Assembly (NCBI RefSeq): GCF_001484685.1
Contig: NZ_CP012200.1
Location: 1,048,321-1,112,320, forward strand
Length of the DNA: 64,000 nt
Direction of reading: 5' to 3'
Origin: Thermococcus sp. 2319x1
Lineage (GTDB): Archaea > Methanobacteriota_B > Thermococci > Thermococcales > Thermococcaceae
Each line of letters starts with the position of its first letter. The first letter of the stretch is position 1. Below, one piece after another: positions 45,248 through 54,533 of the stretch. The notes under the pieces are model-generated. The model searched no databases and was not told the origin of the DNA. It saw only the letters and a program-made list of their open reading frames with translations. Made by a program: the position numbers and the translations under genes.

Positions 45248-45352
45248 ATGAAGGCAAGTGCTTTGGCATTTATGGCCCTTGCATGGGGCGTAATACTAAT
45301 CTGGATGTACTTGGCAGTAAGCAAGTTGCTCAAGGCAGGGCAAAAATCTTAA
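45248..45352 (+). CDS. Small single-helix subunit of the NSS transporter (MetS-like)
   Basis: This 34-residue protein is one membrane helix (AFMALAWGVILIWMYLAVSK) with a basic tail (KLLKAGQKS). The start at 45248 is 12 bases after the transporter stop and uses a GAGGTG site overlapping it. Small one-helix partners named MetS accompany bacterial and archaeal NSS transporters, such as the Corynebacterium MetP/MetS methionine importer. The gene is short enough to be missed by usual gene finders. Confidence 0.75.
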   Translation: MKASALAFMALAWGVILIWMYLAVSKLLKAGQKS

Positions 45353-45391
45353 AGCCCTTTTCTTTTCTTTTATTAAGAGGAGGTGTTCTTT

Positions 45392-46120
45392 GTGAAAAGT
45401 CCAGAGCTTCTTAGGGAAACTGCGAAGGTTTTGGAAGAGACCGAGGAGAGAATTAAAAGTTTAACTTCCCTCTCACCAAGGAAGAAGCAAAGTGCTCTAA
45501 ACAAAATAAGGGAGGCAAAAGAGAATTTTAGAAAAATGGCTGATGAAGTTGTTATTGATAACGAAGAGCTTGCTAACTTTTTCTTGAAGAGAGCTGTTAA
45601 GCTAAAGAACTCTACAAACGACAAGACCATAGAACGGTTAGGGGAGAAAGAGTACATGAAAGACGTCGAGGCAATGTTTAGATATTCCAAGGCCGCACTG
45701 TATGATTTTGCCGGGTATATGAAATATGTAAACAGAGCTTACAAAGCATACGTGTGGGGTATGATAAGCTTTTTTGTTGTAACCGCGTTCTTGCCGGTGG
45801 AATTTAAAATAACTTCCCTCATATTGCTAATCCCAATATTGCTTTCTCTCCTGAGTTTAAGGAAGAGGGGATATACGGGACTTATGCTGGCCTTTGCGGC
45901 AACCCCAATTCCACTAATAACGGGTGCCCTTGCAGTGAGGGCTTATTTAGATGTGTTCATAAGCCCCAGTGGACTTCAAGAAGCCGCCCAAGGATTGGGA
46001 GTATCTCCAACTACTGCTCAAATCGTCGCCGGAGTAATGGTGCTCTTTGGAATTGCCGAGCTGTTGCTGTTGAGCTACGCTATCTACATGTTTTACAAGC
46101 ACAGGCACGCATTCCTCTGA
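45392..46120 (+). CDS. Membrane protein with helical N-terminal domain, unknown function
   Basis: The 242-residue protein has a charged helical region (about 1-115, ELLRETAKVLEETEERIKSL and AMFRYSKAALYDF) followed by four hydrophobic segments (about 120-140, 145-155, 164-182 and 210-236). GGAGGTG sits six bases before a GTG at 45392, which I take as start. It is just downstream of the MetS-like gene and might belong to the same transcript. I do not recognise the family. Confidence 0.65.
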   Translation: MKSPELLRETAKVLEETEERIKSLTSLSPRKKQSALNKIREAKENFRKMADEVVIDNEELANFFLKRAVKLKNSTNDKTIERLGEKEYMKDVEAMFRYSKAALYDFAGYMKYVNRAYKAYVWGMISFFVVTAFLPVEFKITSLILLIPILLSLLSLRKRGYTGLMLAFAATPIPLITGALAVRAYLDVFISPSGLQEAAQGLGVSPTTAQIVAGVMVLFGIAELLLLSYAIYMFYKHRHAFL

Positions 46121-46143
46121 TAAAGAAGATTAGAATTTAGCCC

Positions 46144-46461
46144 TCAATAGAGAGCTTCGTTTCCTTTTTCTCCCGTCCTTATTCTTATCGCTTCATAAAC
46201 GGGAAGGATAAATATCTTGCCATCCCCGGGTATGCCCCGCCTTGCATTCTGGATTATTGTGTCTACTACTTTTTCCACATCCTCATCTTTAACAACTATC
46301 TCAATCTTCATCTTCGGCATGAGCTCATAAGGTGGTACTCCTCCCTGCACACCCCTGCCCTTGACAGGATAAGCAGTCATTGGAATTATTCCCATCTGCT
46401 TCAAAGCCTTTTGAACTCTATCAAAATCCTCTTCCCTAACAACAGCTTCGATTTTTCTCAT
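46144..46461 (-). CDS. PII-family nitrogen regulatory protein
   Basis: The 105-residue protein has the PII fold: KIEAVVREEDFDRVQKALKQ, the B-loop IQNARRGIPGDGKIFILPV and the C-terminal IRIRTGEKGNEAL. The T-loop (GRGVQGGVPPYELMPK) is not like that of GlnB, and its tyrosine context differs from the usual uridylylation site. It may sense ATP/ADP or 2-oxoglutarate. No amtB is adjacent, but gdhA and an amino acid importer are nearby. GGTGG precedes the ATG at 46461. Confidence 0.85.
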   Translation of the reverse strand: MRKIEAVVREEDFDRVQKALKQMGIIPMTAYPVKGRGVQGGVPPYELMPKMKIEIVVKDEDVEKVVDTIIQNARRGIPGDGKIFILPVYEAIRIRTGEKGNEALY

Positions 46462-46505
46462 AAGTTCCACCAAATATAATAGGGCAGAAAAGAAGATAAA
46501 CTTTT

Positions 46506-48470
46506 CTAACCAAGGCACTTCAAAGCCTTTTCAAGTCTCTTCTTTGGAATTCTTGTTTCTTTTGCCAGTTTCACTAAATCGGCATTTTTAAGGTCTTCAA
46601 TGCTTTTAATTCCAGCTCTCTTTAGTTTCTCAACTGTCTTTGGCCCTATACCCTTTATAGCCAGAAGCTTCTCCTCAAACTCCTTCTCTTCTCTCGTTAT
46701 CTCCTCAAGCTCAAGCTGACGTCTGGCTTTACTGCTCTCCCACTTTTCCTCAAAGTTCTGGGCACTTGCAACACTTATGCTTTTTCCTTTCTCTTCTTCC
46801 TCTAAGGGAATTTCTGGTGGTTCAATGTAATCGGGAACACTCGGAGGCTCTTCACTCACGTAAACCTCGATGTTTATTGGGTGAAATGGATTGTCAATCT
46901 CCTCCACCTCTTTTAAGAATCCCCTTTCTTTAAATTCTCTGCCTTTGAAGTACTCTTCCAGGGCGTTTGCCAAGCGGTGGAAGTAATTTGTGTGCTCCAA
47001 AAGACGTTTTTTGCCATATTCCTTTGCTTGACCCGTGGTTATGAGGAAGGGCCAATCACTGCTCTCAATAAGCAAAAGCTCTCTTCCAAGCTGTTCTAAA
47101 ACTCTATCCCCAAATTCATCCTCATGGAGGTATTTACTTGCAAGGGCGAGCATCCTTCTCTCTGCAAGATGTATATGCTCCCACATCCACTCCACTTCTG
47201 GATTCCACCATGTGTAATGACTCCCGTACATTCCCCATGAACCCTCTGGAAGCTCTATCTCATACCTCTCCCCCTGATAGTTCTCAAGGAACCTTGATAT
47301 CGTTGTGCTCTCTATGCCCTCTTCTTCCATAAGTTCCAGTACCCTTCCGAGCCATTTAACACCCTCAAACCACCAGTGGCCGAAGAGTTCCGTATCGTAA
47401 GGCGCAACAACTATACCCTTTTCCCCGTATTCCTTTTCATATTCTTCCAGGAGAGACTTAACTAAGCTTACAAAGTGTCTTGCATGTTCCTCGACCCTTT
47501 CTAAAGCCTTTTCTGGAACGTAGGGTTCTTTCCCCCCAAGGTCGACTTCTTTGGATGTAACCCTCCAGTACTGACCTCCACTCTTTTCTGCTTTTTTGTG
47601 GAACTCCCTATACCAGAAATCCCCCGGATACCCTATGTCCGCACTCCAAACTTGGAGCCCGGTTTCCCTGTTCCTTGCGAACACAGCTATGTTCGTTCCC
47701 TTTATGAAGTAAGGTCTCAGTGTGGACTTCTTGGTCTTTGCAGGGAGGATTTTCCCATAGCCGAAGCTTGCGGGACCTTCATCTATCAGGTGGCTTTCAA
47801 CAAAGAAAAACTCTAATCCGTACTTTTCTAAGAACTTTTCAATGCCTTTCCTCCATAACACTTCTCCGGTACTCGGGCTTTGCCAAAGCCCCTCTGGTCT
47901 GTAAGCACACTCCGGAAGCCATATGCCTCTTGGTTTCCTCCCAAAATATTTTTCGTAAGTTAGAATTCCATTGACAATCTGTCCTTCAATTGCTTCATCC
48001 CTCTCTAAAAGGGGTAGATAGCCGTGGGTAGCCCCGGATGTTATTATCTCTATGTATCCTTCGTCTTGCAACTGCTTGAGAACCCCAAGTATGTCTCCGT
48101 TTATGCTCTTCCAGTATTCAAAGACTTCTTCAAAATACTTGAGCATGTATTTGACTGCATTTCTCAGCTTCTCATCGTTTTCAAACTTTTTCAAATCCTC
48201 ACGCATAGCGTTGAGCTTCCTCTCCATGTATTTCTCAAATTCAGCTTTCATGTATTCATCTGCAAGCTGCTCCGCTAAAATGGGGGTGACACCTATTACC
48301 AGCTGAAACTTTACCCCTTTTTTCCTGAGCCTCTCAAACTCCATCAAAAGAGGTATGTAAGTCTCAGAGATAGCCTCAAAGATCCACTCCTCGCCAAAGG
48401 GCCATTTGCCATGTTTCCTTACATAGGGAATATGGGTGTGTAGCACAAACGTAAAATATCCTCTGACCAT
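46506..48470 (-). CDS. GH57 1,4-alpha-glucan branching enzyme with C-terminal helix-hairpin-helix
   Basis: The 654-residue enzyme transfers alpha-glucan segments to 1,6 positions. HTHIPYVRKHGKWPFGEEW starts the family 57 catalytic barrel. The probable nucleophile Glu187 is in RGIWLPECAYRPEG and the probable acid Asp is in VAPYDTELFGHWWFEG. The C-terminal domains include a helix-hairpin-helix pair (LLAIKGIGPKTVEKLKRAGI), as in the T. kodakarensis branching enzyme. The ATG at 48470 starts the conserved MVRGYFTFVLHTH. Confidence 0.92.
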   Translation of the reverse strand: MVRGYFTFVLHTHIPYVRKHGKWPFGEEWIFEAISETYIPLLMEFERLRKKGVKFQLVIGVTPILAEQLADEYMKAEFEKYMERKLNAMREDLKKFENDEKLRNAVKYMLKYFEEVFEYWKSINGDILGVLKQLQDEGYIEIITSGATHGYLPLLERDEAIEGQIVNGILTYEKYFGRKPRGIWLPECAYRPEGLWQSPSTGEVLWRKGIEKFLEKYGLEFFFVESHLIDEGPASFGYGKILPAKTKKSTLRPYFIKGTNIAVFARNRETGLQVWSADIGYPGDFWYREFHKKAEKSGGQYWRVTSKEVDLGGKEPYVPEKALERVEEHARHFVSLVKSLLEEYEKEYGEKGIVVAPYDTELFGHWWFEGVKWLGRVLELMEEEGIESTTISRFLENYQGERYEIELPEGSWGMYGSHYTWWNPEVEWMWEHIHLAERRMLALASKYLHEDEFGDRVLEQLGRELLLIESSDWPFLITTGQAKEYGKKRLLEHTNYFHRLANALEEYFKGREFKERGFLKEVEEIDNPFHPINIEVYVSEEPPSVPDYIEPPEIPLEEEEKGKSISVASAQNFEEKWESSKARRQLELEEITREEKEFEEKLLAIKGIGPKTVEKLKRAGIKSIEDLKNADLVKLAKETRIPKKRLEKALKCLG

Positions 48471-48664
48471 AAAATACCACCTCTATGCTGCAATTCTGTA
48501 GAACTTTATTAACTCTTGAGTATTTAACGATTTCGGAATGGAAATTCCTTTTATGGTTTAAAAATGGTTTATGGTACTGAAATAATTCTCATAAAAACGG
48601 TATCATCCCCGAAACTTGCGTTGAAGTTGGTCGGAAAAAGAAGGAAAAGTCTGTCAAGGTCTTC

Positions 48665-48955
48665 GTTCAGTTTTAAGCTGAGTTGAGTTTTCTCAGCATC
48701 TTTCCAATAGGCAATGCCACTGAACACCTAACTCCGTCTCTTGAAGTCTTTTTCACCCAGTTACAGTAGCATGTACTTCCCCATTGCCACTACTCTCTCG
48801 TATTCTATCAGTGGGATGGCATTCAACGTCTTTGGTCCGGCCTGCTCCCTTAACCAAAAAGCCGTATCTGGCCGACAGGATAACATAGCCGTCTGTATAG
48901 AACTTCTCACCATACGGTATGCAGAACTGCGGAGAAAAGCTTAAATATTCATCTG
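48665..48955 (-). pseudogene. Decayed DUF6884-like gene
   Basis: Fragments in different minus-strand frames fit one protein. One frame gives EKFYTDGYVILSARYGFLV, the next PKTLNAIPLIEYERVVAMGK and the next DGVRCSVALPIGKMLRKLN. The order and the LSA(K/R)YGFL and IGKM signatures resemble DUF6884/YaaA-like proteins as I recall them. At least two frameshifts interrupt it, and the N-terminus is lost under the promoter of the gene at 48989. The rest of the spacer (48471-48664) holds no gene that I can see. Confidence 0.4.
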
Positions 48956-48988
48956 TATACAATCTTGTATAAGAGGTGGTCAAAAGTG

Positions 48989-49579
48989 ATGCTTGTGTTG
49001 GATGCTTATTTTAAAAACTTCCCGGCCAGGAGAAAGGTGGCGGAGTTTCTTTTTGAGAACGGGCTAAGTGTGAAAAATGGGAAAATTTATCTGAGAAATG
49101 TTGAGATTCCAATAAGCGAGCTTTCTCGCGTAATAGGCGTGAATAGAAAGATAATCTACCATACTATCGAATACATAGAAAAAACATACCCTCTACGAAT
49201 GATATTTGAAAAGCTTAACCCGCTTCCAAGCCTTATAAACGTAGCACCCATCATGGGCTGGGAAGTTCTTGAGATAGAACTTGAGAAGGATGAACACTCT
49301 TATGCTCTTTCTGAATTGCTTAGGTACCTTTACGAGAACGGTGTGCCAATAGTGGAGATATTCAGCAGGAACCTTAGGCAAGAGGACGCCAAAGCATACA
49401 TCGTTATAGATGGAACTCTGCCCGTAGAGGTTTTTATGAGAATAAAGGATATTCCGGGGTTTAGGAAGCTGGTTCTCCACACTCCCGAAAAGAGTAAGGA
49501 AAAAGTCGTATGCAGCTACTGTGAAGTTAATTACTGTCCCAAAAAAGTCGTTATTGAGGGACTAAATTACAAAGGTTAA
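48989..49579 (+). CDS. Predicted amino-acid-metabolism regulator with ACT-like domain (COG2150-like)
   Basis: The 196-residue protein has an N-terminal HTH-like part ([22 protein letters not shown]) and a C-terminal ACT-like fold ([20 protein letters not shown] to [20 protein letters not shown]). A terminal cysteine cluster C-x2-C-x4-C ([13 protein letters not shown]) may bind metal. It fits a COG2150-type regulator. The ATG at 48989 follows AGGTGGT by eight bases. A TATA element GCTTAAATATTC lies near 48941-48952. Confidence 0.75.
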   Translation: MLVLDAYFKNFPARRKVAEFLFENGLSVKNGKIYLRNVEIPISELSRVIGVNRKIIYHTIEYIEKTYPLRMIFEKLNPLPSLINVAPIMGWEVLEIELEKDEHSYALSELLRYLYENGVPIVEIFSRNLRQEDAKAYIVIDGTLPVEVFMRIKDIPGFRKLVLHTPEKSKEKVVCSYCEVNYCPKKVVIEGLNYKG

Positions 49580-49851
49580 CCCACCACTCTAAATCCTTTC
49601 TCACCCCTTGGTTCTTCCCATTCCACCTCTACCCTTGTAACCCTTGCCCAAGGTGGCCCCTGATGCGCCCACCCTATTAATGTCTCGACCCTCTCCCTTT
49701 CTCCCTCAATTACAGCCTCTACGCTGCCATCTGGGAGGTTCCTTACCCATCCGTTAACACCGAGTTTTTTCGCTTCTCTTTGCATGCTCCATCTAAATCC
49801 TACTCCCTGTACCCGGCCGTATATCCTTATATGTGCCCTCACTATCTCCAT
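49576..49851 (-). CDS. acyP: Acylphosphatase
   Basis: The 91-residue enzyme hydrolyses acyl phosphates. The catalytic Arg20 is in [11 protein letters not shown] and Asn38 in [14 protein letters not shown]. The length is that of the usual single-domain form. It converges with the gene at 48989, overlapping by 4 bases. Confidence 0.95.
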   Translation of the reverse strand: MEIVRAHIRIYGRVQGVGFRWSMQREAKKLGVNGWVRNLPDGSVEAVIEGERERVETLIGWAHQGPPWARVTRVEVEWEEPRGEKGFRVVG

Positions 49852-49932
49852 CTACTCCCCCCATTAAAAGTAACCTCCATAAAATTTAAGTTTATCTTTA
49901 CCAACTCTTCTCGGGTGTGTGGAATGGGTGAG

Positions 49933-50238
49933 ATGATACTTGTCTATACAACGTTTCCTGACTGGGAAAGTGCTGAAAGGATAACAAAAGAGCTGCTGGA
50001 GAGAAAACTAATTGCCTGCGCCAATTTGAGGGAACACAAAGCTTTCTACTGGTGGCAGGGAAAGATTGAAGAGGACAACGAAGTTGGGGCATTGCTAAAG
50101 ACAAAAGTTGACCTCTGGAGCGAGCTCAAAGAAGCTCTAAGAGAACTGCATCCCTATTCTGTGCCGGCAATAATAAGGATAGATGTGGACCACGTTAATA
50201 AGGAATATCTATACTGGCTTTTAGAGGTAACAAAATGA
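49933..50238 (+). CDS. cutA: CutA-family divalent-cation-tolerance protein
   Basis: The 101-residue trimer-forming protein has [35 protein letters not shown] and [16 protein letters not shown], all CutA signatures. The start is uncertain: ATG 49933 fits the family length, and ATG 49924 fits a leaderless transcript from a TATA element near 49886-49895. The role in metal tolerance is not proven in archaea. It overlaps the DUF99 gene by 4 bases, so the two may be co-translated. Confidence 0.92.
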   Translation: MILVYTTFPDWESAERITKELLERKLIACANLREHKAFYWWQGKIEEDNEVGALLKTKVDLWSELKEALRELHPYSVPAIIRIDVDHVNKEYLYWLLEVTK

Positions 50239-50822
50239 TCCGGAAAGTAAAGCCCCAGATAAGGGTTATCGGCTTCGATGACGGTACTTTTTCTTTTAAA
50301 TCTAAGCTCAGAAAAGGTCGCACTATTTTAGTCGGGGTTGTCATGAGGGGTCCTCAAGATGTTGTGGGAGTAGTCACAAGGTGGATTGAAATCGATGGTA
50401 AAGATTCGACCGAAAAAATGATTGATGCGGTAAACAATTCCAGATTTAAGGACCTGAGGGTTATAATGCTCAAGGGAATAACTTATGCGGGCTTTAACGT
50501 CGTTGACGTGGAAAGATTAAGCAAAGAAACCAGATTGCCCGTGATAACAGTGATAAGGAAAAAGCCCGATTTAAGGGCCATGGAAGATGCTTTGAGAAAG
50601 CACTTTGTAGATGCCGATGAGAGAATTGCGCTTCTTAGAAAAGCCGGGGAAATAAGGGAGCTGATTCGAGGGAAAGTATTCTATCAAGCTTATGGAATTC
50701 CCCCTCAGCAGGCAGAGGAAATAATAAAACTAACCCAAAAGAGCTCTCTCATACCTGAACCTTTAAGATTGGCTCATATGATAGCCTCCGCCGTAATTAC
50801 CGGAGAGTCTAAGAAGGAATAG
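50235..50822 (+). CDS. DUF99 (UPF0215) protein, endonuclease V-like fold
   Basis: The 195-residue protein shows [36 protein letters not shown] and [17 protein letters not shown], typical of DUF99. The family is related to endonuclease V/RNase H-like folds, and the early aspartates (GFDDG) may bind metal. No activity is assigned. The start overlaps cutA by four bases (ATGA). Confidence 0.85.
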   Translation: MIRKVKPQIRVIGFDDGTFSFKSKLRKGRTILVGVVMRGPQDVVGVVTRWIEIDGKDSTEKMIDAVNNSRFKDLRVIMLKGITYAGFNVVDVERLSKETRLPVITVIRKKPDLRAMEDALRKHFVDADERIALLRKAGEIRELIRGKVFYQAYGIPPQQAEEIIKLTQKSSLIPEPLRLAHMIASAVITGESKKE

Positions 50823-50965
50823 GCTTTGCTGTATCTTTGTTCTAACCAAGCCTTCAATGAAATCAGTCCCGGAGTAACCTATCGCAATCAAACCCAGAGA
50901 CATCCTGAGACCCATGGGGTTTTGTCCTCATTCTTAACAGAGGCTGTCGAGAGATAGTTACCAAA

Positions 50966-50976
50966 CCTTTATATAG
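50966..50976 (+). promoter_or_regulatory. TATA box of the SRP RNA gene
   Basis: CCTTTATATAGG lies about 25-30 bases before the 5' end of the 7S RNA. The 175-base spacer before it holds no gene I can support. Confidence 0.7.
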
Positions 50977-50998
50977 GCATCGGGGGATATTATTAAAT

Positions 50999-51316
50999 GG
51001 CGGCGGACTAGGCCGGGGGGTTCGGCGTCCCCTGGAACCCGAAACCGTCGATATGCGGGGGCCGAAGCCCGAGGGGCGGTTCCTGAATCCAGCGGTGGAA
51101 GCCGAGAGGAGCCATGAGCCCCTGTCCCACGGGGCCGGCGGTGGGAGGGGCGGAGCTGAAGGGCTCCGCTAACTCCCTTTGCCCGCCGAACCCCGCAAGG
51201 CCCGGAAGGGAGCAGCGGTAGGCGGGACGTTCGGCGCTCGTGGGGTGGCGGGGGCGAGCAAGTCTCGGTGGAAGCCGCTGGAGGAGGGTTCCCACCCTCG
51301 GGCGCGTCCGCCGCCG
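50999..51316 (+). ncRNA. Signal recognition particle (7S) RNA
   Basis: A 318-base, very GC-rich transcript stands out from its AT-rich surroundings. The 5' end GGCGGCGGA pairs with the 3' end TCCGCCGCC to form helix 1, as in archaeal 7S RNA. The SRP54-binding helix 8 is visible in GCAAGGCCCGGAAGGGAGCA, with the asymmetric loop AGCA. It has its own TATA element and ends before a T-rich stretch. Two long minus-strand reading frames across it are artefacts of its GC content. Confidence 0.95.
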
Positions 51317-51595
51317 TAAGAAACCTTTTAATATGTGGAAGCACTCAAACAAGGTTTGTTATTTTAGAGTAAAACAATATAGCAAACTTTGGCAAAATTT
51401 TTGAATGTTTAGCTAAATGATCAGAAACGTTCACTCCACTACTCGGCTTTCTTTTGACTAAAGGAGCTCATAAAGCTATGGTTAGAAAGTAAGAACGTAT
51501 GGAAAAAAGCGTAAAAAATTAACACTAGTAAAAGAAAAAGTTATAAACACCAAGATGTTAAATTCATACGCAAAAACTGTTTGAGGTGTTGTTAA

Positions 51596-52500
51596 GTGAA
51601 GTGGAAACCTCTGCTGGCTCTTATCATCGCATTACAAAAGAAGTGGTAGAATTAATTAATGGGAAACCCACTACTGTTAAGAGGACTACCTTTATGGAGA
51701 GAAAATATTTCGTTTCTATTGTAGGAATTCAAGGGGACAAGATGTACTCCGGAGGAAAATTCATTGTATTTGAACCCAAAAAGCCATTAACTCAGATAAT
51801 ATACAGCGTTACTCCTCTTTCGTCAGACACAGACACTGCGCTCCTCCCTGCAGGAATAATTCACGCAGCTCCCGGAACAAAGGTTGAATGGCACATCTCA
51901 TCTGGAGCAGAATTACCAGGACCAACAGGCTTGTGGTACGACAGCTTCTATCAATATGTGCTATGGGGAGATGAGCCTGATCCAGATGGATGGGAGAGGG
52001 GATACAAAAAAATCGCAATAGCAAATACTGATGATCATGTCACTCTGGACAACACATATTCGTCATTTTACAATCAAAGAAAAGTTCTGGCACATGTCCA
52101 ATATAGGATAGACGCCTACTATATTGGGCCTCCAGATTGGCCAGTCATAGAATATGTAATTACACCTCAGTATATACTGGACTTGGTGGGGGGTTCTACC
52201 AGTACTGACAACTCTGTTCCATTAACCCTGCCCAGCTATGCCGGGACAATCCATAATTCCCCACAATGGATAAACTTTGAAACAAATGAGGATGGACCTG
52301 GATGGATGGTTCAGTCAGTTACATTCACATTTGGAATTGACTATAAGACAATCACAGCAGATGTGACAGTAACCCTCTATAGAGTAGCAGGAAGCACAAC
52401 AGCTAAACCTCCCTATGTGAAAGTATATAACGCCATTGGAGCCAAATACTGGTACAAGAACAATGATAAGACAACATATGAAGTGTATTTCCACTGGTAG
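51596..52500 (+). pseudogene. Secreted protein gene with signal peptide out of frame
   Basis: A GTG at 51596, seven bases after GAGGTG and about 45 bases after a TATA element (AGTTATAAACACC), begins MKWKPLLALIIAL, which looks like a signal peptide, but the frame stops at 51649. The main frame, open from 51586 to 52500, carries the mature part (ITKEVVELINGKPTTVKR, YVLWGDEPDPDGWERG, PPYVKVYNAIGAKYWY) without a signal. A small deletion near 51630-51640 probably separated the two. The family is unknown to me. Confidence 0.55.
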
Positions 52501-52577
52501 CAAAGCTATACCCCCATCTGGTACCCCCAGTGCATTAAATGACTTCCCTAAAATTTTTATAGCGAGATGTGGAATAT

Positions 52578-52895
52578 ATGAACCAGATATCACATATTTT
52601 GGGCAACGTTAATGCTTCTTCTTGGAGTTACTTTGATACGGTTGACAAAAATATCAATAAAAAGAGGGCTAAGCTAGGGGTTACAGTTCTCCTTCTACTT
52701 CCCATAGCGCAAACATTATTTTCTTCCCGCTGGCTACTTGGATATGGCATTGTTGAAATGGTATCATACATGATTTTATTCGATTGTACATTTCTGACTG
52801 TTTTTGCGGTATTGGACATTTTCTCCTTTGGAAAAGATGAGAAGGGGTTCGCATTCTTAGCTGAAAAGCCTGAACGAAGTTGCAGATGCCTTTGA
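52578..52895 (+). CDS. Small membrane protein fragment
   Basis: This 105-residue frame has two hydrophobic segments (about 35-52 and 56-85) and ends in FLAEKPERSCRCL. The tail is read over the start of the pyrD remnant in another frame, so the natural C-terminus is likely lost. A TATA-like TTTTTATAG is near 52553-52561. I do not recognise the family; it could itself be part of the deletion scar. Confidence 0.4.
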   Translation: MNQISHILGNVNASSWSYFDTVDKNINKKRAKLGVTVLLLLPIAQTLFSSRWLLGYGIVEMVSYMILFDCTFLTVFAVLDIFSFGKDEKGFAFLAEKPERSCRCL

Positions 52896-53209
52896 GCTTA
52901 ATTTAAACTGTCCTTACGCTAAAGGTTATGGCATGGAAATTGGGCAAAATCCGGAGAGGGTGTATAAGGTCGTCAAAGCCGTTAAAGATGCAATGGAGAA
53001 ACCGGTAATAGCAAAGCTGACTCCGAACATTGATGATATAACAAAAATTGGACTGGCAGCAGAAAAAGCCGGTGCTGATGCTGTCTCTGCAATAAATACT
53101 ATCAAAGCTATCGCAATTTAAGGAAATTAACGAGGGGATAGAGAGATTTTTAAATGAGGAAGGGTTTAATAGCATAGATGAGATAGTAGAAATAGCTTTG
53201 GAGGGATAA
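52861..53209 (+). pseudogene. Dihydroorotate dehydrogenase (pyrD) remnant with deletions
   Basis: One frame from 52861 to 53121 spells FELNLNCPYAKGYGMEIGQN, VAKAVKD-like KAVKDAMEKPVIAKLTPN and KAGADAVSAINTIKAIAI, the middle of a class 1B DHODH. A second frame starting at 53120 gives KEINEGIERFLNEEGFNSID to a stop at 53207, the family C-terminus. The N-terminal half and the FMN phosphate-binding part between the two pieces are missing. The de novo pyrimidine step cannot be made by this copy. Confidence 0.85.
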
Positions 53210-53211
53210 AA

Positions 53212-53931
53212 ATGAAAAGAGCAGTTGTTTTGTTTAGCGGTGGGCTTGACAGTACGGCTTGCTTATACTGGGCAGAGAAAAATTATGATGAAGTTATCAT
53301 GCTAACCATAAACTACGGCAGCAATGAGGAGAAGGTAACCAATAAAGTAGCGGAGTTTTTTTCAAAAGAGCTCAATGTTCCGCTGAAAGTCATCAAACTT
53401 GAGTTTTTGGAGGAATTCTCCAAGCTTAGAGGAACAACTTTAGTTGGAGGGGAAACTCCAAAAGTTACTGCAAAAGATTTAGAAAGCATGGAAATTGCTC
53501 AAGAAACGGCAAAGAGCGTTTGGGTTCCAGCAAGGAATGTAGTGCTAATATCTGTTGCCGCTTCACTTTTGGATGCCCTTGGAGGAGGAGATATTATAGT
53601 GGGCTTTAATGCCGAGGAAGGTGCCACTTTTCCCGACAATACCCCCGCATTTGTGGAGAAAACGAACGAGATGCTAAAATATGGAACCATGGCGGAGGTA
53701 AAAGTGGTCGCTCCCCTCATAAATCTGGATAAAAAGGACATAGCAAAGCTGTTGAAAGAGTTCAATGCAAAATACGAGTATTCCAATTCATGCTACATGC
53801 CCCAGGGTTTTACGGAAGATGGGAAGCCCATTCACTGTGGCGAATGCGAGAGCTGTGTTAGGAGGCATAGGGGGCTCATTGAAGCCATCGGAGAAGACAA
53901 AACCGTCTATAAGGTCAAGCCTGAGGTATAA
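53212..53931 (+). CDS. queC: 7-cyano-7-deazaguanine synthase QueC
   Basis: The 239-residue enzyme makes preQ0 from carboxydeazaguanine for archaeosine in tRNA. The PP-loop is [14 protein letters not shown], and the C-terminal zinc cysteines are in CYMPQGF and [17 protein letters not shown] precedes the ATG at 53212. It directly follows the pyrD remnant, so it may use what was once the pyrD promoter. Confidence 0.95.
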   Translation: MKRAVVLFSGGLDSTACLYWAEKNYDEVIMLTINYGSNEEKVTNKVAEFFSKELNVPLKVIKLEFLEEFSKLRGTTLVGGETPKVTAKDLESMEIAQETAKSVWVPARNVVLISVAASLLDALGGGDIIVGFNAEEGATFPDNTPAFVEKTNEMLKYGTMAEVKVVAPLINLDKKDIAKLLKEFNAKYEYSNSCYMPQGFTEDGKPIHCGECESCVRRHRGLIEAIGEDKTVYKVKPEV

Positions 53932-53974
53932 CTTATCACTTATTACTTATATCTCAGAAGTTAAAAGTGAGAGC

Positions 53975-54469
53975 TTAAAACTCCACCCTCTTTTTTACGA
54001 TTTCTTCTGGCTTGATTACGCTTAGACCAGTCTTTTTTCCGAGAACCTCAATCCAGACATACCAATCCGGATTTGTGAGGTCTACTTTAGCCTTTAGCTC
54101 CTCTTTTATTTTTGCTCCGAGCTCTATCTCTATCTCCTTTCCGGATGAAATCCAGTTGCCCCTTCTTTTGCATCTGACTGCAAAGCTGTCTCCCTCTTTG
54201 ATATACTCCTTTGCAAGCCGAAAAGCTTCCTCAATAATTTTCTCTTTTTTGCTCTCCACGAACTTTTCTATGGGAAGTACCTTGAATATAGCCGTCGTCT
54301 CAAATTCCTTGATTCTCTCGAGTGCCTCATCTTTGCTTGAGGAAGTCCGAACTATCAGCACTCCTCTCCACTTTGTTCTCCTTACCCTTGCATCCCCAAG
54401 TGCCCATTCCAGTTCAAGGGCGGCATCTCCTTCTCTTCCACCCGGTACGGTTACAAGCAACGTTGCCAT
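53975..54469 (-). CDS. THUMP-domain RNA-binding protein (Tan1-like)
   Basis: The 164-residue protein starts with ATLLVTVPGGREGDAALE and has a THUMP domain in which KEYIKEGDSFAVRCKRRG and NPDWYVWIEVLGKKTGLSVI are typical. Stand-alone THUMP proteins like Tan1 help acetylate tRNA cytidines or act in other tRNA modifications. The ATG at 54469 follows GAGGTGA; the longer frame to 54508 is not supported. Confidence 0.82.
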   Translation of the reverse strand: MATLLVTVPGGREGDAALELEWALGDARVRRTKWRGVLIVRTSSSKDEALERIKEFETTAIFKVLPIEKFVESKKEKIIEEAFRLAKEYIKEGDSFAVRCKRRGNWISSGKEIEIELGAKIKEELKAKVDLTNPDWYVWIEVLGKKTGLSVIKPEEIVKKRVEF

Positions 54470-54533
54470 TTTCTTCACCTCTATGGACAAACTTATATAT
54501 TCCCCCACCTAAAACTTAGACTTGGTGGGTAAA

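Noticed and set aside
50823-50965. Small minus-strand coding fragment or H/ACA RNA in the spacer before SRP RNA
   Set aside because: The frame lacks a proper start signal and known motifs, and no convincing hairpin plus ACA pairing could be drawn.
50958-51352. Two overlapping minus-strand reading frames of 114-128 codons
   Set aside because: They lie across the GC-rich SRP RNA, have low-complexity Pro/Arg/Ser composition and no ribosome binding sites.
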